Part shown: piece after piece, positions 35,010 through 42,336 of the stretch
How the letters are laid out: every line of letters starts with the position of its first letter
How positions within the stretch are numbered: the stretch's first letter is position 1
Origin: JAYPWI01 sp964629575
GTDB lineage: Bacteria > Actinomycetota > Acidimicrobiia > Acidimicrobiales > Poriferisodalaceae
Assembly (NCBI GenBank): GCA_964629575.1
Contig: CAZVUM010000010.1
Coordinates: forward strand, 24,300-88,299
Reading direction: 5' to 3'
Length of the DNA: 64,000 nucleotides
Position numbers and translations under genes: made by a program
The notes under the pieces: model-generated
Told to the model about the DNA's origin: nothing
Seen by the model: only the letters and a program-made list of their open reading frames with translations
The model's database searches: none

Positions 35010-35057
35010 CCAAGTTGAGCAACGTTGGTGCCTGACACCGAAGTTGCTCAACTTCGG
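35010..35057. repeat. palindromic intergenic element, subfamily A, copy 2
   Basis: Arms AAGTTGAGCAAC (35012-35023) and GTTGCTCAACTT (35043-35054) flank the core GGTGCCTGACACC (35027-35039). This is the same design as the element at 5394-5447. It lies 7 bases after the esterase stop and about 25 bases before the amidohydrolase start, both on the plus strand. Confidence 0.83.
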
Positions 35058-35082
35058 AACCGCTCGGCCGCGATCGGCAACA

Positions 35083-36216
35083 ATGGGGTCCATGGGGGCA
35101 CCACTGAAGACCGACGAGCGCGTACCCGTCTATGACGCGGACGCGCACATCTGCGAGCCACCGGCGGTGTGGGAGGACTACTGCGACCCCGCCTTTCGGG
35201 ACCGCGTGCTGCGCGCCGGGCTGACCGACGAGGGCAAGGACGTCCTCTACGCCAACGGCGAAGCGACGGGCGCCAGCGCCGCGCCTGCCTGCATCCCGGG
35301 CCAGTACGCCAACCCCGACATCACGTGGAACGACATCGTTCCGGGGAGCTACGACCCCGCCGCTCGCCTGAAGGTGATGGACCAAGAAGGTCTCGACGCG
35401 GCCTTGATGTTCCCGTCGATCCACCTGTTGAGCGGAGACATCCGTGAGACCGACGTCGCCGCGGCCAACGCTCGCGCCTACAACCGGTGGATGGCCGACT
35501 TCGTCACCGAGGATCCGGATCGCCTGTACGGCATGGGGGTGTGTCCGCTGCAGTCGGTCGACGCCGCGGTCGCCGAGATCGAGTTCATCGCCGAGTCGCG
35601 CCTCACGGGCTTCACGTTCCGTCCAGAGCGCTACAACGGCCTCGAGCTGTTCGATCCCGAGATGGAGCGCGTGTGGTCGGCCGCCGAAGACCACGACCTC
35701 ACGATCGGGATCCACGGCAGCTTCGGGTCGCGGATGAAGAGCTTCGCCAGGACGCGCTACGAGAATCAGTTCTACGTCCACATGGTGTGCCACCCCTTCG
35801 AGCAGATGGCCTGCGTCATGGAGGTCGTGGCGAGCGGCATCCTCGACGGGCATCCTCGACTGCGCGTCGGCTTCTTCGAGAGTGGGCTCGGCTGGCTGCC
35901 GTACTGGCTCGAGCGGCTCGACGAGCACAAGGAGTCCATGGGGCATCTCGTCCCCCGGCTGCAGCGCGAGCCCACCGAGATCTGGTCGGACCAGTGCTTC
36001 GTGACGATGGAGGCCGGGGAGGGCGAGGCGTTCGCTCAGCTCGCCGACATGGGTCTCGCCCACACCGTCGTGTGGGGATCCGACTATCCGCACTACGACT
36101 GCACGTACCCGGGAGCGCTGGCGGAGCTCGACGAGAGCTTCGCGCGGGTCGCCAAGACCGACCTTCGCGAGCAGGTCGTCTACACGAATGCTCGCCGCTA
36201 CATGGGGCTGGCGTAG
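35083..36216 (+). CDS. amidohydrolase-2 family metal-dependent hydrolase/decarboxylase
   Basis: A 377-residue TIM-barrel protein (374 if ATG 35092 is used). VYDADAHICEPP gives the first metal ligands, GIHGSFG a barrel His, and VVWGSDYPHYD the final Asp. The family (PF04909) contains ACMSD, gamma-resorcylate decarboxylase and many uncharacterised hydrolases of aromatic degradation. FPSIHLLSGDIRETDVAAANARAYNRW is split here between residues 108 and 135 and is characteristic of this group. Stop is 4 bases from the convergent CopC-CopD gene. Confidence 0.9.
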   Translation: MGSMGAPLKTDERVPVYDADAHICEPPAVWEDYCDPAFRDRVLRAGLTDEGKDVLYANGEATGASAAPACIPGQYANPDITWNDIVPGSYDPAARLKVMDQEGLDAALMFPSIHLLSGDIRETDVAAANARAYNRWMADFVTEDPDRLYGMGVCPLQSVDAAVAEIEFIAESRLTGFTFRPERYNGLELFDPEMERVWSAAEDHDLTIGIHGSFGSRMKSFARTRYENQFYVHMVCHPFEQMACVMEVVASGILDGHPRLRVGFFESGLGWLPYWLERLDEHKESMGHLVPRLQREPTEIWSDQCFVTMEAGEGEAFAQLADMGLAHTVVWGSDYPHYDCTYPGALAELDESFARVAKTDLREQVVYTNARRYMGLA

Positions 36217-36220
36217 ATCC

Positions 36221-37708
36221 TCAGCTGACGACTGCCGCCGAGCTCGCGAGCACGGCACCGCCGAGAAGGAGCGCCTCGAGGGTCAGAAGCCCTCGGGTGA
36301 GGCCGCCCCATCGAGTGCCGCGGCGGAGCCGGGGAGCGAGAAGGACGCGGTTGACGACCACCAGCGCCAGCGCCCCGGTCAGCAGTGCCACCTTCGGTCC
36401 CGCGAGGACCTCTCCGCTGGGGCGTCCCGCGACGACAGCGCCGGCGAGGCCGGAGACCCCGAGGACTGCGGCGGCGACCATGACCAGCCGCCCTGCGGAG
36501 ACCACCATTGCCGGGGCGTCCAGCGGTTGCCTGGCGGCGAAGCGTCGGCTCAAGACGGCGATCGCCGCGCCTGCCGTTCCGAGCCAGATCGCCGCGGCAG
36601 CGGTGTGGAGCAGGGCGAACGGAAACAGGAAGAGACCTTCGCCACGGGCGAGTGTGTCGCTGACCGCGAGGGCGAGTACGGCGAGTGCACCGCTACCGAT
36701 GGCCGCAGGCGCCGTCGTCAGGTCATAGCGCCACGACATGGCCGGGTGGGGATCGCCGATTGGTGCGCATGGCGCCACACCGCGCGGTGCGGACGATCCG
36801 GCCTCGACGAGCAGCGGTTGTTCGACGGTAGAGGCGACCGACGCCACTTTCGGTGTGAGGCCGCGTCTCCCGCTCAGGGTCGCTGCGCCGCCCGCAGCGA
36901 CGAGCACCGCGCCGAGTTCGAACCAGGCGGAGGTCGTCAGTGCGTCGACCCACGACGTCGGCGTCAGCACAGACCCGACCGGGGACGAGCCTGTGCGGGC
37001 GACAGCGATCGCAGCTATGGCAGTACCCGCGACCGCGGCCACGATGGCTGCGGAGCGTGTCCAGCGCACCAACCAGCGGATTTCGTCGGCTGGGCCAGTG
37101 TGGAGCCACCCGAGGAACAACAGCGATCCGACCAGCAGGAGCGCCGCGACGTCCCGCGTGGTGCGGACGGTCTCTGCTGCCCGTTCCCAGGTGACGATGT
37201 CGCCGACGCGCGTTCGGAATTCGCCGAGGGGGGTCTCGCTCGATGCGTCGCCGAGTGAGCCGACGGCGATGGGTCCATCGATCAGCGGCGGCGCAGACTG
37301 TCGGCCGGTCAGGCCCGGTCCGTCGGAGACTCCATCCACCATGACCTCGAACGGGAGCACGCCGCGTCGCGTGGTGTCTCCTTGTCCGACCGCCCACTCG
37401 AGTCTGTAGCGGCCGCCCGGGAGCGGTTCGTCGAAGGTGAGGGTCACGACCGTGGCGGTAGTGGTGGTCGTGAAGCGAGCTTCGAAGCCGTTGTGATCGA
37501 CGACCTCGAACGTGTCTCTGGTCGTGTGGATGCGCTCGTCGAACTGCAGCCAGATCATCGGTACGGGCCCAGCCAAAAGGTCTCCGGTCCGGGGTGAGCT
37601 GTCCACGAGAGTCGCGGCCTGGGCTGGCGCGGCCGAGCCCACGATCACGGTGACGAGCACCCCCATGAGGACCAGGAGCCGGAGGCCGACTCCGGTGCGT
37701 ACGGACAC
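36221..37708 (-). CDS. CopC-CopD fusion copper-resistance/import membrane protein
   Basis: A 495-residue protein. From GTG 37708 it has an Arg-containing head, a hydrophobic helix and a signal cleavage site after APAQA. A CopC-like beta domain follows (TLVDSSPRTGDLLAGPVP, IWLQFDERI); the usual N-terminal His copper ligand after cleavage is missing, and Ala-Thr stands there. About eight hydrophobic helices make the CopD part. A TTG at 37753 would give 15 more residues but would overlap the divergent promoter. Similar YcnJ-like fusions take part in copper uptake or tolerance. Confidence 0.86.
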   Translation of the reverse strand: MSVRTGVGLRLLVLMGVLVTVIVGSAAPAQAATLVDSSPRTGDLLAGPVPMIWLQFDERIHTTRDTFEVVDHNGFEARFTTTTTATVVTLTFDEPLPGGRYRLEWAVGQGDTTRRGVLPFEVMVDGVSDGPGLTGRQSAPPLIDGPIAVGSLGDASSETPLGEFRTRVGDIVTWERAAETVRTTRDVAALLLVGSLLFLGWLHTGPADEIRWLVRWTRSAAIVAAVAGTAIAAIAVARTGSSPVGSVLTPTSWVDALTTSAWFELGAVLVAAGGAATLSGRRGLTPKVASVASTVEQPLLVEAGSSAPRGVAPCAPIGDPHPAMSWRYDLTTAPAAIGSGALAVLALAVSDTLARGEGLFLFPFALLHTAAAAIWLGTAGAAIAVLSRRFAARQPLDAPAMVVSAGRLVMVAAAVLGVSGLAGAVVAGRPSGEVLAGPKVALLTGALALVVVNRVLLAPRLRRGTRWGGLTRGLLTLEALLLGGAVLASSAAVVS

Positions 37709-37746
37709 GGTGAGTCGGTCGGCGCGGAGCCGATCGCCTATAGCCC

Positions 37747-37808
37747 TTGACAATCGACCGACACCTTCCTACTTTCCAAGTCAGTTAATTAACAAGTATG
37801 GAAACTGA
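37747..37808 (+). promoter_or_regulatory. promoter and probable operator of the ArsR/SRPBCC operon
   Basis: TTGACA (37747-37752), 17 bases, then TACTTT (37770-37775) form a near-consensus promoter. An AT-rich palindrome GTTAATTAAC (37784-37793) and the dyads TCAGTT/AACTGA (37781-37786, 37803-37808) and TTTCCA/TGGAAA (37773-37778, 37799-37804) follow. Such AT-rich dyads over the start are typical ArsR-family sites, so autoregulation is likely. The region also lies between this operon and the CopC-CopD gene. Confidence 0.65.
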
Positions 37809-37821
37809 CAGGAGGGGCGTG

Positions 37822-38178
37822 GTGGTTGTCGCACTCGAAGACGAGCAGTTGTCCGAGACGTTCGCCGCCCTGGCCAACTCCACGCGCCGGGCGATCCTCG
37901 CCCGCTTGGCCACCGGCTCGGCCAGCGTCAACGAGCTCGCCGAACCTTTCGACATGAGCCTGCCGGCGATCTCCAAGCACGTGAAGGTGCTCGAGAACGC
38001 CGGGCTGATCGTGCGCAGCCGCCGAGCCCAATATCGGCCCTGCACCTTCGAACCCGCACGGCTCGAGGCGGTCTCCGAGTGGGCCGATCGCCAGCGCCAG
38101 CTCTGGAGCGACAGCTTCGACCGCCTCGCCGACTACCTCGACGATCTGCAAACACCTCGACAACGGAGAACGACATGA
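37822..38178 (+). CDS. ArsR-family transcriptional regulator
   Basis: A 118-residue winged-helix repressor. LSETFAALANSTRRAILARLA begins the domain, the recognition helix is MSLPAISKHVKVLENAGLI, and RAQYRPCTFEP is in the wing. AGGAGG at 37810-37815 is 6 bases from GTG 37822 and lies inside the longer ATG 37798 reading, so the GTG is preferred. It lacks the CxCxxC metal site of arsenic sensors. Its stop overlaps the next start as ATGA. ArsR genes paired with an SRPBCC (AHSA1-like) gene are a common actinobacterial arrangement. Confidence 0.92.
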   Translation: MVVALEDEQLSETFAALANSTRRAILARLATGSASVNELAEPFDMSLPAISKHVKVLENAGLIVRSRRAQYRPCTFEPARLEAVSEWADRQRQLWSDSFDRLADYLDDLQTPRQRRTT

Positions 38179-38669
38179 CCAACGCCGACGCGACCCAGTC
38201 CGTGGTGATCGAGCGCGAACTCGATGCCCCCGCGAGGCTGGTGTGGCAGATGTGGACCGATTCGAGCCACTTCGCCGCCTGGTACGGACCGACGGGTGCC
38301 AGCATTCCGGTCGCCGACATGGACGTCAGGGTCGGCGGCTCGCGGCACATTTGCATGGAGATGCAGACGCCGGACGGCCCGATGCAGATGTGGTTCGTCG
38401 GCGAGTACCGGGAGATCGAGGACGGAACGCGGCTGGTGTACACCGAGGCGATGTCCGATGCGGACGGCAACGTGAGGTCGCCCGCGGAAATGGGCATGCC
38501 CGATGGTCATCCCACCGTCACCGAGATCACGGTCGAGCTCGAAGATCTGGGCGCGACCACGCGGATGGTGATGACCCATGCGGGAGTTCCCGCCGACTCC
38601 CCTGGTGCGATGGGCTGGCAGATGGCCCTGGACAAGCTGGTGGAGCACCTGGAGACCCAGACACGATAG
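38175..38669 (+). CDS. SRPBCC/AHSA1-like (START-fold) protein
   Basis: A 164-residue ligand-binding fold protein. VVIERELDAPARLVWQMWTD and the WYGPTGASIPVADMDVRVGG strand are typical of the AHSA1 (Aha1 C-terminal-like) subgroup. The helix-grip cavity usually binds hydrophobic molecules, but no substrate is known. ATG 38175 overlaps the ArsR stop. A strong inverted repeat downstream at 38684-38715 ends the operon. Confidence 0.9.
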   Translation: MTNADATQSVVIERELDAPARLVWQMWTDSSHFAAWYGPTGASIPVADMDVRVGGSRHICMEMQTPDGPMQMWFVGEYREIEDGTRLVYTEAMSDADGNVRSPAEMGMPDGHPTVTEITVELEDLGATTRMVMTHAGVPADSPGAMGWQMALDKLVEHLETQTR

Positions 38670-38683
38670 TCCTCCGTTTCGGG

Positions 38684-38715
38684 CGCACCACGGCTCGGAA
38701 TCCGAGCGGTGGTGC
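38684..38715 (+). terminator. hairpin terminator after the ArsR/SRPBCC operon
   Basis: Arms GCACCACGGCTCGGA (38684-38698) and TCCGAGCGGTGGTGC (38701-38715) pair over 14 of 15 bases with a 2-base centre. It is followed by ACCCAAAAACC and preceded by GTTTCGG, so it may work on both strands, between convergent genes. Confidence 0.7.
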
Positions 38716-38780
38716 ACCCAAAAACCGGGACGTCGCTTCCGTCGAGGTGGATGCGCCACGGACCCCAGCGTGGCAGCAGC

Positions 38781-39665
38781 TCAGGCGGCGTCGAGAACGA
38801 TCATTCCCCGATCCACCGCGGCACCACCGTCCTCGCCCCGCACCTCGAAGCGAACGAGCTCCTGGCTGTCGCCGTGCGGGCGGACGTCGAAGACGCGGGT
38901 CGTGATCGTCGAGGGCATGAGCACCATGGAGCCGAAGCGACCCACGATTCGGCGAATCCGTTGGGGATCTCCCCCCGCCACTGCATCGACCACGGCGGAA
39001 ACACCGAGCGCCAGCGTCGCGGTTCCGTGGAGGATGATCGCCGGGAGACCTGCAGCCTCGGCGACGGCAGCGTCGGTGTGGATCGGGTTCCAGATCTTCG
39101 CGGACTCCGTGTAGGTGTGGGCGGCACCGTGGGCCACGGGGATGGGGATCTCGTGGAGTGCGGAGTCCGGCGCCTCGCCGAAGTCGATGGGGTCGGGGTG
39201 GGTCGGCGCTGGGACGTCCTCGCCGCTCGTGGGGACGCCGAGGTACATGCCGCCTTGGTGCGTGGTGGCTACGGGCTCGCCGTCGCCATCCACGGTCTCG
39301 ATGCACATCGTGGAGTACGCCCCAGGCTTCTTCTGCTCGACGCCGACGTAGGTGAGGCTCGTGTGAAGCACGTCGCCCGGTCGTACGAGCCGGTGGATGG
39401 TGAGGTCATGGGTGGCGTGCACCGACTGCCTGGTCTCTTCTGGAGCGATGCCCCACCGGTCGGCGATCTCGCGCCCCTGGACGATCACCGGCCACTCGGG
39501 ACACACCGGAAACATCGGATGGGCGACCACGTCCCTCGAGGAGGTGTCGAAATAGCAATCCTGGGTATCGCCGAGGGCGGCCGCGTAGGCCATTGTCCAA
39601 CGAGCGTCCACCTCGTGGACAAGGGGTCCGATCGTGTCCCCGACCATCGAAGTCGGAACGGGCAT
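38781..39665 (-). CDS. MaoC-like double-hotdog acyl dehydratase
   Basis: A 294-residue protein with two hotdog halves. The hydratase-2 motif is in the C-terminal half: KIWNPIHTDAAVAEAAGLP followed by ILHGTATL, with the catalytic Asp/His in NPIHTD. The N-terminal half resembles FAS1-like/HTD2 dehydratase domains (VHEVDARWTMAYAAALGDTQ). It would hydrate 2-enoyl-CoA or dehydrate 3-hydroxyacyl-CoA. GAGGAGG stands 8 bases before ATG 39665. Stand-alone gene with a 165-base gap upstream. Confidence 0.9.
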   Translation of the reverse strand: MPVPTSMVGDTIGPLVHEVDARWTMAYAAALGDTQDCYFDTSSRDVVAHPMFPVCPEWPVIVQGREIADRWGIAPEETRQSVHATHDLTIHRLVRPGDVLHTSLTYVGVEQKKPGAYSTMCIETVDGDGEPVATTHQGGMYLGVPTSGEDVPAPTHPDPIDFGEAPDSALHEIPIPVAHGAAHTYTESAKIWNPIHTDAAVAEAAGLPAIILHGTATLALGVSAVVDAVAGGDPQRIRRIVGRFGSMVLMPSTITTRVFDVRPHGDSQELVRFEVRGEDGGAAVDRGMIVLDAA

Positions 39666-39830
39666 GGGGGCCTCCTCAACAGCGTCGTACTGAACGGTGT
39701 CATGTGGCGGTTGTCTGACAGGAAATGTAGCTTTGAAGGTTCTGCGGGCGCGGTGGAAGTCACCTCACTCGCGACTTGCGTGAGCACCTGGACCTGCTGC
39801 TCGCACCGAACAGTTGGGAAATCCATCCGC

Positions 39831-40157
39831 ATGAGCGACCTCGAAGCCGCCGAATCCCTTTTCTGGGAGCTGGCTGATGAGATGATCTCGGCGGGGGCCG
39901 CCCACGAGGGAACGATGATGGGCACCCGCTGCCTGCGCGTCGACGGTGAATTCCTCGCCATGGTCTTCCAGAAGACTGGCCAGCTCATCGTGAAGTTGCC
40001 CGAGACGCGGGTGGCCGAAGTGGTCTACGGCGGCAGCGGCGTCGAGTTCAGCCCCGCAGGACGCAAGTTCGGCGAATGGGTCGCCGTGGACGAGGTCAAC
40101 CGCGAGCTGTGGCGTGCACTTCTCGAAGAGGGCCGGGATTTCGTCGCTCCGGGGTGA
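39831..40157 (+). CDS. TfoX N-terminal-domain-like protein
   Basis: A 108-residue protein. The pattern is that of TfoX_N/YjhX-like stand-alone domains common in actinobacteria: GTMMGTRCLRVDGEFLAMVF, then QLIVKLPETRV, and FGEWVAVDEVN. It starts at ATG 39831. The role of the single domain is not known; it is not evidence for competence. It is followed 31 bases later by the plsC gene. Confidence 0.78.
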   Translation: MSDLEAAESLFWELADEMISAGAAHEGTMMGTRCLRVDGEFLAMVFQKTGQLIVKLPETRVAEVVYGGSGVEFSPAGRKFGEWVAVDEVNRELWRALLEEGRDFVAPG

Positions 40158-40188
40158 TCCCGGGTTGAGAACTAGCATCGTCGTGCAC

Positions 40189-40860
40189 ATGCGTCGCTTT
40201 CTGTCACCCGATGGCCCCTTGGGCGAGCTGGTGTTCCGGATGGTGCGAGGGTCCGTGCGGATCTTCCTGTTCCGGTGGTTCCGGCTGCGGCATGAGGGCA
40301 GAGAACGTCTCCGCGTCGAGGGCCGGGTGATCCTCGCCCCGGTGCATCGGTCCAATCTCGATGGCCCACTGATCGGAAGCATGACGCACCGTCGGGTGCG
40401 CTATCTCGGCAAGGAGAGCCTGTTCCGACCGGCCCCAGCTGGATGGATCATGCGGTCACTCGGTTCGTTCCCCGTGCGCCGAGGCGAAGCCGATCTCGAC
40501 GCGATGCGCGTCGCGAAGGGCATGCTCGACGATGGTGAGGCGATGCTGGTCTTTCCCGAGGGCACCCGTCAGGAGGGCGACGAGATCGCAGAGGTCTACG
40601 ACGGCACCGCCTGGTTGTCCTCCAAGTCGAATGCCCCCGTGGTGCCGGTCGGAGTGGCGGGCACCTACGAGGCGATGCCGAGCGGCGCGAAGTTTCCCCG
40701 ACGTGAGCAGGTCGCTGTGGTCGTCGGCGAGGTGATCGAACCGCCGAAGGGTGCCGATGGTGGCCGTGCCAAGCGCTCAGACCTCAAGGCGTGGACGGTC
40801 GAGCTGCGCGTCGCGCTGGCTGACTGTCAGCAGCGGGCTCGGGCCCTCGCTGAGGGCTGA
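40189..40860 (+). CDS. 1-acyl-sn-glycerol-3-phosphate acyltransferase (PlsC-like)
   Basis: A 223-residue membrane-associated acyltransferase. The catalytic HX4D box is HRSNLD (His53 and Asp58), and the phosphate-binding block FPEGTR is at 122-127, with KESLFRPAPAGWIMRSLGSFPVRRG split between blocks II and III. It acylates lysophosphatidic acid or a related lysolipid. The start is ATG 40189 (a GTG two codons before is possible). Its stop overlaps the next start as TGATG. Confidence 0.92.
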   Translation: MRRFLSPDGPLGELVFRMVRGSVRIFLFRWFRLRHEGRERLRVEGRVILAPVHRSNLDGPLIGSMTHRRVRYLGKESLFRPAPAGWIMRSLGSFPVRRGEADLDAMRVAKGMLDDGEAMLVFPEGTRQEGDEIAEVYDGTAWLSSKSNAPVVPVGVAGTYEAMPSGAKFPRREQVAVVVGEVIEPPKGADGGRAKRSDLKAWTVELRVALADCQQRARALAEG

Positions 40861-41108
40861 TGAGGCTCTACTGGGTCGAGTCGCCGGCGGGTGAGCTCCG
40901 CCGCGATCGTTCGGTCATGGTGCACTGCCGGGGTGGGATCGGCCGGTGGTCGACCCTGGCTGCCGCTGCCCTGACCCGCCTCGGAGTCGAACCCGAAGCA
41001 GCGATGGACGCGATCAGCCAAGCTCGCGGGATGCGAGTCCCCGAAACCATGGGCCAACGAATGTGGTGCACAGCCACGCGCTGGCGAGGGAGCGCCCGTG
41101 ACCGGTGA
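40860..41108 (+). CDS. 82-residue tyrosine/dual-specificity phosphatase-like fragment
   Basis: The small product contains VMVHCRGGIGRWS, a full PTP P-loop (Cys23 to Arg29, CX5R), then a helix TLAAAALTRLGVEPEAA and the RVPETMGQRMW tail usual in DSPs. The 60-100 residues that normally precede the P-loop, with the general acid Asp, are absent. So it is either a remnant of a phosphatase gene or a minimal protein. ATG 40860 overlaps the plsC stop (TGATG) and its 3' end overlaps the CoA-transferase start, so it is kept within a coupled operon. Confidence 0.65.
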   Translation: MRLYWVESPAGELRRDRSVMVHCRGGIGRWSTLAAAALTRLGVEPEAAMDAISQARGMRVPETMGQRMWCTATRWRGSARDR

Positions 41109-42336
41109 CGCCTTGGCCGGCGTTCGCGTCTGCGACTTCACCGGTCAGCTGGCCGGCGCCGGGGCGACCAAGATCCTCGCCGCGTTCGGCGCGGAGGTCA
41201 TCCGAATCGAGGATCCCGTCCGTCGGGGTCGCTGGGACATCTTGAGAGGAGCGCCGCCCTTCGTGAACGGTGTGCGCGGCAACGAGGGCGGTGGCGCGTT
41301 CAACAATCACAACGCCGGGAAGCTCGGGGTCACCCTCAACCTGCGCACCGACGAGGGTCGCGAACTCCTCACCGAGCTCGTCGCGATCAGCGATGCAGTG
41401 ACGGAGAATTTCGCCGCGGGCGTTCTCGATCGCCTCGGATTCGGCTACGACGCCCTGCGCGAGATCAGAGAGGACATCGTCTACGTCTCCAACAGTGGAT
41501 TCGGCGCCACTGGCCCCTACGCCGCGTTCAAGTCCTGGGGGCCCATCGCCCAAGCCGTGTCCGGCCTCACCTTTCAGAGCGGCCTCCCCGAGAGCCCGCC
41601 CGCCGGCTGGGGCTACTCCTTCATGGACCACACGGGCTCGTATTACATGGCGATCGCGATCATGTTCGCTCTGCTGCATCGCAAGAAGACGGGCGAGGGG
41701 CAGTGGGTCGACCTGGCCTGCATCGAGTCGGCAGGCACGCTCCACGGGGCAGCGAGCCTCGATGCGAGTGTCAACGGGCGACCAGCGCGACGAGCGGGGA
41801 TGCCCAACAGCAACCGGTCTCAGTCGCCTGCGATGGCTCCGCACGGGGTCTTCGCCTGTGAGGGCGACAACGAGTGGGTGTCGATCGCCGTCCGAGACGA
41901 TGACGATTGGCAGCGATTGTGCGACGTCGTCGGCGAGGATTGGTGTCGCGACGACCGGTTCGAACGGCTCGCCGGACGCCTGGCCCACGAGGATGAGCTC
42001 GAGCGGTTGGTGGCGGGGTGGACCGCCGATCAGCGCAAGGTCGACGTGGCGGGTCGCATCGTTCAGGCCGGGGTGCCGGCTGCACCGGTGATGCGACCTG
42101 GCGAGCGGGTGGACGGCGATCCCCGAACCGAGGACTGGGGGTTGTGGGTCGAGGTGGAGCACAGCGCAGCAGGCCGGGAGCGAGTGGAGGGAATGCCGGT
42201 CCATCTTTCCGAGACGGACTGGCATCTCGAACGCGGTGCCCCGTGCCTCGGCGAACACAACGACTACGTGTTCGGTGAGTTGCTGGGGCGTTCGACCGAG
42301 GAGCTCGCCGACCTTGGAGAGGCGGGGGTGCTGTGA
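41098..42336 (+). CDS. family III CoA transferase (CaiB/BaiF), first of a pair
   Basis: A 412-residue CoA transferase. The N-terminus LAGVRVCDFTGQLAGAGATKILAAFGAEVIRIE is split over a typical Rossmann start, and GGAFNNHNAGKLGVTLNL is the CoA-contact region. In the segment of the catalytic Asp of formyl-CoA transferase (VDVSMQDAV), this protein has VDLACIESA, with Glu in place of Asp. It starts at GTG 41098 within the end of the phosphatase-like gene and shares GTGA with the second CoA transferase. Interlocked or heteromeric pairing is likely. Confidence 0.92.
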   Translation: MTGDALAGVRVCDFTGQLAGAGATKILAAFGAEVIRIEDPVRRGRWDILRGAPPFVNGVRGNEGGGAFNNHNAGKLGVTLNLRTDEGRELLTELVAISDAVTENFAAGVLDRLGFGYDALREIREDIVYVSNSGFGATGPYAAFKSWGPIAQAVSGLTFQSGLPESPPAGWGYSFMDHTGSYYMAIAIMFALLHRKKTGEGQWVDLACIESAGTLHGAASLDASVNGRPARRAGMPNSNRSQSPAMAPHGVFACEGDNEWVSIAVRDDDDWQRLCDVVGEDWCRDDRFERLAGRLAHEDELERLVAGWTADQRKVDVAGRIVQAGVPAAPVMRPGERVDGDPRTEDWGLWVEVEHSAAGRERVEGMPVHLSETDWHLERGAPCLGEHNDYVFGELLGRSTEELADLGEAGVL

